Source: Saprospiraceae bacterium
GTDB lineage: Bacteria > Bacteroidota > Bacteroidia > Chitinophagales > Saprospiraceae
NCBI GenBank assembly: GCA_020436865.1
Contig: JAGQXA010000155.1
Coordinates: 1 to 14,330, forward strand
Direction of reading: 5' to 3'
DNA: 14,330 bases
The position numbers and the translations under genes are program-made. Every line of letters begins with the position of its first letter. Positions within the stretch are counted from its first letter, which is position 1. The notes beneath the pieces are model-generated. The model saw only the letters and a program-made list of their open reading frames with translations. It was not told the DNA's origin and made no database searches. This document shows positions 1 to 5,827 of this stretch, piece after piece.

Positions 1-374
1 AGACGGCGCCTCCAATAGAGCCATAGGCCATGAAATGCCCCGAACACTAGGGCTAGTCCCCACCCGATCAAAGGTTTCTCCGGCAAGGCGAACATCGTCC
101 ATAATATGCCGACCGTAGCGGCCAGCGACCAGATGATCTTCAGCCGAAGCATGCTTCGAAAACTATCGATGGAGCCGTGGCGCCCGAAGTAGGACTCCAG
201 GCCGATCCCGAACAGCGCAGCAGCGACCAGGCGAGCCGTAACCGGATCGTAATAGGGCCAGCCCATTAGCCGGAGAAACCATTCTGGATAAAAAAACAAA
301 GGGATGGCAAATACGAGATCTACCACCGCGTGGAGTACAAACCACTTTCGAAGAGATTCAGGAACGGCTTTCAT
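1..374 (-). CDS. Small polytopic membrane protein, unknown function (3' end beyond window)
   Basis: The reading frame is open from the ATG at 372-374 to the left edge, giving 124 codons with no stop, so the C-terminus is missing. The translation begins MKAVPESLRKWFVLHAVVDL and has four hydrophobic stretches, at about residues 11-37, 48-66, 78-98 and 104-121. There is no signal-peptide cleavage site. A short loop between the second and third helices holds basic residues (GRHGSIDSFR). I do not recognise the family with confidence. It resembles the small DUF-type inner-membrane proteins of Bacteroidota, so I assign no function. The start lies only 8 bases after the selD stop on the same strand, so it is probably the third gene of the mnmH-selD operon. 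No convincing Shine-Dalgarno site precedes the ATG, which is usual in this phylum and also fits translational coupling to selD. Confidence 0.72.
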   Translation of the reverse strand, partial: MKAVPESLRKWFVLHAVVDLVFAIPLFFYPEWFLRLMGWPYYDPVTARLVAAALFGIGLESYFGRHGSIDSFRSMLRLKIIWSLAATVGILWTMFALPEKPLIGWGLALVFGAFHGLWLYWRRR

Positions 375-382
375 GGATTTTA

Positions 383-1432
383 TTATTCATGGACCTGTAC
401 TAGTGGTTCGCCTGCATCTCGTGCCAGGATCTGTCCGATCGGGTCCAGTTGCAGCCCATGCTCCGCTGCAGTGTTCTCGAAAGCCTCTTTTTCCAGCGGA
501 TCGACGGCAACGAGCAACCCTCCGCTGGTCTGCGGATCGCAAAGGAGGCTACGCTGTACCTCGGTCAGCTGACCGATCTTGTGCCCATAACTTTCCCAGT
601 TGCGGCCGGTACCGCCCGGGATGCATTTTTCGGTCAGATAGTACATTAATGCCTCGCGATCGAGCAAGGGAACCTGCGACATGGCCAATGCGGCGCTTAC
701 GCCCGAAGCTTCGCACATCTCTACCAGATGGCCCAACAGGCCAAAGCCGGTCACGTCGGTCATCGCCTGCACAAAGGGTAACTTTCCGAAGGTCGTCCCG
801 ATCTCGTTCAGCCTGATCATCGAATCGCGGGCCAGGGTGCTATGCGCCGCCTGGAGCTTATCTTTCTTCTGGGCGGTGCTGAGGATCCCCACTCCCAGCG
901 GCTTGGTCAGGTATAACAAGGCCCCCGGCTGTGCTCCGGCATTCCGCTTGAGATGCTGTAGCTCGACCCGGCCGGTCACGGCCAGGCCAAAGATCGGCTC
1001 CGGGCTGTCGATGCTATGCCCGCCGGCCAACGGGATGCCGGCTTCGCTGCAGGCATTTCGGCTTCCCTCGATCACCCGGTTGGCGATCTCGGGCGGGATC
1101 TGCCCGATCGGCCAGCCCAGAATGGCAATGGCCAGGATCGGCCTGCCTCCCATGGCGTAAACGTCGCTGATCGCGTTCACCGAAGCGATCCGTCCGAAAT
1201 CCTCCGGATCGTCGACGATCGGCATGAAAAAATCGGTGGTACTGATCACCGCCGTACCGTCGCCCAGATCGAGCACCGCCGCATCGTCGCGTTCTTCGTT
1301 GCCGACCAGCAGTCCCGGAAAGGCGATCTTGCCGCCCGGCTGATGCAGGATATGATCGAGGATTTTGGGAGAGATCTTGCAACCACAGCCGGCGCCGTGA
1401 CTATATTGGGTAAGTCTATATTCCATTTGCAT
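383..1432 (-). CDS. selD: Selenide, water dikinase (selenophosphate synthase)
   Basis: SelD makes selenophosphate from selenide and ATP, releasing AMP and phosphate. It is the selenium donor for 2-selenouridine in tRNA and, where present, for selenocysteine. The protein has 349 residues, the usual length. Near the N-terminus is LTQYSHGAGCGCKIS, with the catalytic residues as Cys16 and Lys19 (equivalent to E. coli Cys17 and Lys20). The active-site residue is Cys, not selenocysteine. Further family signatures are DDAAV, STTDFFMPIVDDP, NAISDVYAMGG, AGGHSIDSPEPIFGLAVTG, MTDVTGFGLLGHL and LLCDPQTSGGLL, all close to the E. coli protein. The first ATG (1430-1432) lies inside the end of mnmH. A GGA 8 bases upstream favours it over the in-frame ATG two codons later. 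The 17-base overlap suggests translational coupling with mnmH. I see no sign of frameshift or damage. Confidence 0.98.
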   Translation of the reverse strand: MQMEYRLTQYSHGAGCGCKISPKILDHILHQPGGKIAFPGLLVGNEERDDAAVLDLGDGTAVISTTDFFMPIVDDPEDFGRIASVNAISDVYAMGGRPILAIAILGWPIGQIPPEIANRVIEGSRNACSEAGIPLAGGHSIDSPEPIFGLAVTGRVELQHLKRNAGAQPGALLYLTKPLGVGILSTAQKKDKLQAAHSTLARDSMIRLNEIGTTFGKLPFVQAMTDVTGFGLLGHLVEMCEASGVSAALAMSQVPLLDREALMYYLTEKCIPGGTGRNWESYGHKIGQLTEVQRSLLCDPQTSGGLLVAVDPLEKEAFENTAAEHGLQLDPIGQILARDAGEPLVQVHE

Positions 1433-2450
1433 CTGCTAATTCCACTAGTCGTTGAGCTATTTCTTCCTCCAGTAAGCCGCTTGTCGGAAACTTCCACACT
1501 TGCTGAAAATCGGCCTTGTTCTCGGTCGCATACCGATACGACTTGTCGTAATACTGCAAAGCGATCTCGGCTGCTCCGGCAAAATCTCCGATTTCGATCG
1601 CCTCGATCGCCGCAGTCACGTTCTGTCCGCCCAATCGCTTACGAAGTCTGCCGAAGGCCTCCATGAGGTCTTCTTTGGGAAAACAGGCGTACTCCTCCAC
1701 CAGATACCGGACCCGGTCCTGAAAATTGCGCTCCAGTTCGATCAGCGGTGCGTGGATCAATTGCTTCCAGAACCCTTCCGGTTGAAATACCCGCCCGATC
1801 GCCCGGCTCTCGTTCTCTACCCAGATCCTTCGTCCATCGTCGAGATTACCGACATAGGCGTGCAGATCATTTTCGAACTGTTCGACCGTCGGTTGCGAAA
1901 GTTCTCCCAAGGCGCCAAAGGCAGACCCCTTATGTCGCGCCAGCTGTTCCAGGTCGATCACTTGTTCACCCAGAGCACGCAAAGCTTTCAGGATCATTGT
2001 CTTGCCGCTGCCGGTCGGGCCACCCAACACAAGCAGGGGAAGCGAACGTTCAGCGAACTGGCTAAAGATCAGGTTCCGATAGGCCTTATAGCCCCCGCGC
2101 AGCACCAACACTTCAAAGCCGGAAAACGCTAATAACCAGGCTAGGCTACCGCTGCGATCGCCGCCGCGCCAGCAATGCAGTATCGCTTTCCCTTCGGGCG
2201 CCATTCGACGGGCTTCTTCGACGTACCAGCGCATTCTGGCCCCGGCGAAGTCGAGACCTCGCAGGAAGGCCTTCTCCGGACTTACCTGCTTGTAAAGGGT
2301 GCCAACCTCCACCCGCTCTTCATCGGAAAACAGCGGCAGGTTCAAGGCGCCGGGAATGTGTCCCTGCCGATATTCGGAGGGGGTCCGGACGTCCAGAAGG
2401 GGCCACTCCCCTACCCTCTGCAACACTTCTCCCGGATCCAGATAGTCCAT
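1416..2450 (-). CDS. mnmH: tRNA 2-selenouridine synthase (rhodanese plus P-loop domain)
   Basis: MnmH (SelU, YbbB) converts 2-thiouridine at wobble position 34 of certain tRNAs to 2-selenouridine using selenophosphate, via a geranylated intermediate in enzymes studied so far. Numbering from the chosen ATG, residues 1-125 form a rhodanese domain with LLDVRTPSEYRQGHIPGALN and the active-site loop HCWRGGDRS (catalytic Cys93). A nucleotide-binding domain follows, with P-loop GGPTGSGKT at about 143-151 and then LARHKGSAFG and VENESRAIGRV, both characteristic of the family. The C-terminal YYDKSYRY segment is also typical. The length of 344 residues matches the family. The frame extends nine codons upstream to a TTG at 2475-2477, but I chose the ATG at 2448-2450 because MDYLDPGEVL starts right at the fold. 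It is the first gene of the operon with selD. Confidence 0.95.
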   Translation of the reverse strand: MDYLDPGEVLQRVGEWPLLDVRTPSEYRQGHIPGALNLPLFSDEERVEVGTLYKQVSPEKAFLRGLDFAGARMRWYVEEARRMAPEGKAILHCWRGGDRSGSLAWLLAFSGFEVLVLRGGYKAYRNLIFSQFAERSLPLLVLGGPTGSGKTMILKALRALGEQVIDLEQLARHKGSAFGALGELSQPTVEQFENDLHAYVGNLDDGRRIWVENESRAIGRVFQPEGFWKQLIHAPLIELERNFQDRVRYLVEEYACFPKEDLMEAFGRLRKRLGGQNVTAAIEAIEIGDFAGAAEIALQYYDKSYRYATENKADFQQVWKFPTSGLLEEEIAQRLVELADANGI

Positions 2451-2517
2451 GACGCTTGTTTCTTTCAATGCCCTCAAAGGTGCCGCTTTTTTGGAAGATA
2501 ACGGCGTGTTCTTGTTT

Positions 2518-2525
2518 CAAATTTG
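2518..2525 (-). promoter_or_regulatory. Weak -7-like box for mnmH-selD
   Basis: CAAATTTG reads the same on both strands and differs from the Bacteroidota -7 consensus TAnnTTTG only at its first base. It lies about 67 bases upstream of the mnmH ATG. There is no clear TTG -33 element at the right distance on the minus strand, only a T-rich run about 17 bases further upstream, so this is a weak candidate. Confidence 0.28.
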
Positions 2526-2666
2526 GCATTTATGAGTTGAGAAAATTTTGAATGAGTAAAAATATTTATCAATAATTCACTTGTCTGTAATTTCTAATAA
2601 ATACAAATTGACCGCTACCTGCTCAAAATTTTGCGGATCTTCTTCCGTTTCCCCACCTCCGTCATC

Positions 2667-2674
2667 TACCTTTG
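2667..2674 (+). promoter_or_regulatory. Putative -7 box for the arylsulfotransferase gene
   Basis: TACCTTTG is an exact match to the Bacteroidota -7 consensus TAnnTTTG. It would place transcription start about 25-30 bases before the ATG at 2709. A good -33 TTG is not present at 17-23 bases; the nearest candidate is a GTTT at 2647-2650. Confidence 0.45.
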
Positions 2675-2708
2675 GGACCACACAATCCAGCATTAAAGCA
2701 ATACAAGT

Positions 2709-4382
2709 ATGAAGAAAGTCTTACTCACGGTACTCTTGGGAAGTCTTGGCCTCGTAATGGCAGCCCAAAACACGGTCGGCTTGTTGTCGTATGACCCCTC
2801 TGCATCCTTTGACGGATACAATCTGTTCTACCCGCACAACCAACCCAACGTCTATCTGATCAACAACTGCGGTCAATTGGTGCACGTGTGGAGCGACAGC
2901 TCCTCGCTTCGGCCCGGCAACACCGCCTATTTGTTGCCAAACGGCAATCTGGTAAAGACGAAGCGTCCGGCCGCGATCGCCGGCAATCCGATCTGGGCGG
3001 GAGGCGGAGGCGCTACCGTCGAGATCCGCAGTTGGGACAATGAATTGCTGTGGAGTTACGAACTCAACGATGAATTCCGGCGACTACACCACGATATCGA
3101 GCCGATGCCCAATGGCAACATCCTGATGATCGCCTGGGAACTGAAGACCGAACAGGAAGCCATCGATGCAGGCCGCGACCCGGGCCTCCTCCCCGATGGG
3201 GAACTCTGGCCGGACTACATCCTGGAGGTCGAACCGATCGGCGCCGACGACTATGAAATTGTATGGGAATGGCATGTATGGGACCACATGATCCAAGACT
3301 ACGATGACACCAAGGCCAACTTCGGCGTCGTAAGCGACCACCCGGAATTGATCGACATCAACTACGACGAAAGCAACGGCGTGGCCGATTGGCTGCATTC
3401 AAACGCCATCGATTTTAACCAGGAACTCGATCAGATCATCTTCAGCGTTCCCACCTTCAACGAGATTTGGGTGATCGACCACAGCACCACTACGCAGGAA
3501 GCAGCCGGTCACACGGGAGGTTTGGGCAAACGAGGCGGCGATCTGCTTTACCGCTGGGGTAACCCGGCCGCTTACCAATCCGGAGGCGCCGCCGAGCAAA
3601 CGCTCTTCTATCAGCACGATCCGCACTGGGTCGACGATTTCCTGGATTTCACTCATCCGTATTTCGGCAAGGTAGCTGTATTCAACAACCGGGCCGGCAG
3701 CGATTTTTCGACCGTCAATATCTTTACCCCTCCCTTCGACATGTACGATTGGGAGTATCCGCTCGACGGCAGCTACTGGGGGCCCACCGAATCCGATTGG
3801 ACCTACACACATCCCGATCCGGAAAAGATGTACTCGACCGGTCTGTCGAGCATTCAGTTGCTACCGAACGGCAATACGCTTATCGGTGTTGGCCGCACCG
3901 GCTATGCCTTTGAACTCACCCCCGACGAGGAAATCGTCTGGGAATATGTCACGCCCCTAAAGAACGGAAACCCGGTCGAACAAGGCGATACGACCCTGGT
4001 CCTGAACGATAACCTCACCTTCCGCATGAAGCGCTATCCGGCCGATTTTCCCGGCTTCGATGGAAAAGAACTCGACCCCATCGGATATATCGAAACCAAT
4101 CCCGATACGAGTTTCTGCGACCTGCTGATCCCAACCATAGAGGTTCTGTCCGAGTATCAATTGGTGTTTGCACCCAATCCGGCGGGCGATCAGGTGACGA
4201 TCGAATGGAAAGGCATGCCGCAATCGCAATTTGAAGTGTACGATCTATTAGGACGACTGGTTACGTCCTTCAAGGCCTCCGGCGGCCGTAAATACCTCGA
4301 CACTTCGGCCTGGGAACAAGGGATGTACTTCGTGCGCATCGACGGAAAGGAAGTTCGAAAACTCATGATCCAACGGCCCTAA
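2709..4382 (+). CDS. Secreted arylsulfotransferase (ASST) family protein with T9SS type A sorting domain
   Basis: The family transfers sulfate from one phenolic sulfate ester to another without PAPS, through a sulfated histidine. The protein has 557 residues. It begins with a signal peptide (MKKVLLTVLLGSLGLVMAAQ) that probably ends near residue 19. The body, about 25-470, is a propeller-like array with repeated LPNGN segments (76-80, 385-389; variant MPNGN at 133-137). It carries conserved His-rich motifs: LHHDIEPMPNGN (127-138), DWLHSNAIDFN (227-237), YQHDPHW (301-307) and FRMKRYP (438-444). Which histidine is sulfated cannot be assigned without alignment to E. coli AssT. Residues 486-557 form a T9SS sorting domain: FAPNPAGDQVTIEW, YDLLGRLV, then EQGMYFVRIDGKEVRKLMIQ. 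The protein is therefore probably exported by Sec, passed through T9SS and surface-anchored or released. The only cysteines I see are Cys54 and Cys470. The gene appears monocistronic. The substrate is unknown and catalytic activity is inferred from family only. Confidence 0.88.
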   Translation: MKKVLLTVLLGSLGLVMAAQNTVGLLSYDPSASFDGYNLFYPHNQPNVYLINNCGQLVHVWSDSSSLRPGNTAYLLPNGNLVKTKRPAAIAGNPIWAGGGGATVEIRSWDNELLWSYELNDEFRRLHHDIEPMPNGNILMIAWELKTEQEAIDAGRDPGLLPDGELWPDYILEVEPIGADDYEIVWEWHVWDHMIQDYDDTKANFGVVSDHPELIDINYDESNGVADWLHSNAIDFNQELDQIIFSVPTFNEIWVIDHSTTTQEAAGHTGGLGKRGGDLLYRWGNPAAYQSGGAAEQTLFYQHDPHWVDDFLDFTHPYFGKVAVFNNRAGSDFSTVNIFTPPFDMYDWEYPLDGSYWGPTESDWTYTHPDPEKMYSTGLSSIQLLPNGNTLIGVGRTGYAFELTPDEEIVWEYVTPLKNGNPVEQGDTTLVLNDNLTFRMKRYPADFPGFDGKELDPIGYIETNPDTSFCDLLIPTIEVLSEYQLVFAPNPAGDQVTIEWKGMPQSQFEVYDLLGRLVTSFKASGGRKYLDTSAWEQGMYFVRIDGKEVRKLMIQRP

Positions 4383-4400
4383 GGCCATTTGACGAGATCC

Positions 4401-4436
4401 TTGACGGATGGCCGGAAATTACCGGTCATCCGTCAA
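4401..4436. terminator. Shared hairpin between convergent genes (bidirectional terminator candidate)
   Basis: The arms TTGACGGATG (4401-4410) and CATCCGTCAA (4427-4436) are perfectly complementary. They are extended inward by a G-T pair and CCGG/CCGG around the loop AAATTA, making a 15-pair stem with a 6-base loop. It starts 18 bases after the arylsulfotransferase stop and overlaps the stop codon of the convergent exonuclease gene (4433-4435). There is no T-run on either side, so it is not a textbook intrinsic terminator. It may instead protect 3' ends or work with Rho. Confidence 0.6.
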
Positions 4437-4975
4437 TACCACCACTCATCCAGATACTTACCGAACACCTTCGCCAGATTCTCGGCATCGGAGATGCCTC
4501 GGTGATGCACGCCGGTAAACTCAAACCCCTCCGACTCTACGACCGAACGAAGGCCCTTAGGCCGGCGAAGTCTTCGCAATTCCTGATATTGTCGCTTGAG
4601 GTTGATGTGGGCTTCCGCCCACTCGTCGTCCATGTCGTGCAAGCGGCAATCCTGGATCAGCATCTTCCGGTCGAAGTTGCCCCATGAACACAAGAGGTAG
4701 TCTTCCTCCCAAATACCCGCCCAGTCCTGGAACTCTTCGATCACCTCCGGGAAAGTCCGGCTGCGGTCTACTTCATATTGCTCGATCGTCGTAAGCTCCC
4801 GGCAAAAGGCCGACAAGGTCGGATTGAGGATCGGCCGAACAAAACGGTTGAAGGTGCCGAGCACCTCGCCATACCGGTTCATGCGCACCGCGCCGATCTC
4901 GATGATCTCCTGCACCATGGAGGGAGGTCGACCCTGCCAACAGGTGGCTTCCAAATCAAAGATGATAAAGTTCAC
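4433..4975 (-). CDS. DEDDh-family 3'-5' exonuclease (ERI-1/KapD-like)
   Basis: This is a 180-residue single-domain protein of the RNase H-like exonuclease fold. ExoI is FDLEATC with the metal ligands Asp7 and Glu9. ExoII is CSWGNFDRKML with Asp102. ExoIII is HHRGISDAENLAKVF with His158 and Asp163, giving the complete DEDDh set. The spacing and the ATCW following the first motif fit the ERI-1/KapD branch, which acts on RNA or DNA 3' ends; the actual substrate cannot be read from sequence. The start is a GTG at 4973-4975, directly preceded by GAGGAA with no spacer. No better start lies upstream in frame, and MNFIIFDLEAT begins at the first strand of the fold. It follows the channel gene by 33 bases and is probably the last gene of the engB cluster. 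Confidence 0.9.
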   Translation of the reverse strand: MNFIIFDLEATCWQGRPPSMVQEIIEIGAVRMNRYGEVLGTFNRFVRPILNPTLSAFCRELTTIEQYEVDRSRTFPEVIEEFQDWAGIWEEDYLLCSWGNFDRKMLIQDCRLHDMDDEWAEAHINLKRQYQELRRLRRPKGLRSVVESEGFEFTGVHHRGISDAENLAKVFGKYLDEWWY

Positions 4976-5008
4976 TTCCTCGTTATTTATTCCAGCATCC
5001 AGCCCCCC

Positions 5009-5785
5009 CTACCCGCGCTCACGCAGGAACTGTCTTAATTCCCGCAATTCTGCCTGCAGGGTGTCGATCTTGTCTTCCAGGACCCGGGTGTTGTCCATCG
5101 TCATTTCGTCGACGAAAATGGCATTTGCCAGTGACATTCCGAATATTCCCCCTACTAACACGACTACGACAAAGTAGAACCGCGTCAGGCCTACCGCCAT
5201 GGGATTGTGCAGTCGTTCGGCGATCAGGGCCGGTATTTCGTTCCAACCCTCTACCGTAAACATCTGAAAGATGGAATAGGCCGAGATGAGTGGATTGCCA
5301 AAGAATTCCGGAGCGATGTGACGGTAGAAATGGCAGGTAAAAAGGGCCAGCACGAAGTTTAGGAAGAACAGGGCCAGAAGCACGAATACCGACGATTTGA
5401 TCGCCCGCACCAGACCTTGCATGATCATGCCCAGATGCGGAATGAAGCGAATGAAACGGATCAGCCGAACCAGGCGGAACATGCGCAAAACCAGTAACAA
5501 ACTGGTGTTGGGCAGGGGGAAGAAATTTTCGAGCAAGGTAGGCAGACTGAGCACGACGATGAGAAAATCGAACTGATTCCAGCGATTCCCGAAGTACCCG
5601 GCCGGCTTCAAGCTGCTCAACTTGACGATCGCCTCGATCACGAACAGCGACAGAAAGAAATGGTCGAGCAAAACCAGCCAGCTTTCATGTTCCAAAGCCG
5701 GGAAGTACAAGGCACAGATCACGATCGCATTGAGCGCAATGGCGACCATCATGTTCCGCTCCGAAAGAAAAAAGCGCTTCAGCAT
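5009..5785 (-). CDS. Single-domain voltage-gated cation channel (NaChBac/Nav-Cav type)
   Basis: This 258-residue protein has six transmembrane segments and would assemble as a tetramer in the inner membrane. S1 is about 13-30 and S2 about 38-57, with Glu51. S3 is about 70-88, beginning WNQFDF with Asp73. S4 is about 96-117 with arginines at 101, 104, 107, 110 and 113, one every third residue, as in voltage sensors. S5 is about 129-152. The pore helix and filter read FQMFTVEGWNE (173-183), and S6 is about 200-225. The C-terminal tail 235-257 has heptad-like hydrophobics (LEDKIDTLQAELRELRQFL), matching the tetrameric coiled coil of NaChBac relatives. The filter TVEGWNE matches the bacterial TxExW pattern but has Gly after the Glu where sodium channels usually have Ser. 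Ion selectivity is therefore open; see findings. The start ATG lies 42 bases after the acyltransferase stop. Confidence 0.92.
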   Translation of the reverse strand: MLKRFFLSERNMMVAIALNAIVICALYFPALEHESWLVLLDHFFLSLFVIEAIVKLSSLKPAGYFGNRWNQFDFLIVVLSLPTLLENFFPLPNTSLLLVLRMFRLVRLIRFIRFIPHLGMIMQGLVRAIKSSVFVLLALFFLNFVLALFTCHFYRHIAPEFFGNPLISAYSIFQMFTVEGWNEIPALIAERLHNPMAVGLTRFYFVVVVLVGGIFGMSLANAIFVDEMTMDNTRVLEDKIDTLQAELRELRQFLRERG

Positions 5786-5827
5786 GTTCAGTTGTGAATT
5801 GGTATGTCCTCCGCCCGGTACCAGGGC

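Larger units (their letters stand above)
2451..2708. other. Divergent AT-rich intergenic region between mnmH and the arylsulfotransferase gene
   Basis: This is the largest non-coding gap in the window, about 258 bases. The middle part, 2518-2610, is clearly more AT-rich than the flanking genes and should carry both divergent promoters. It contains the perfect palindrome CAAATTTG at 2518-2525, and TACCTTTG at 2667-2674. I see no tRNA, strong hairpin or credible small ORF. The nine codons nearest mnmH could be coding if the TTG start is used. Confidence 0.6.

Noticed and set aside
1500..2132. Plus-strand open frame of 210 codons opposite mnmH
   Set aside because: It is antisense to the rhodanese and P-loop domains of mnmH, with no independent evidence.
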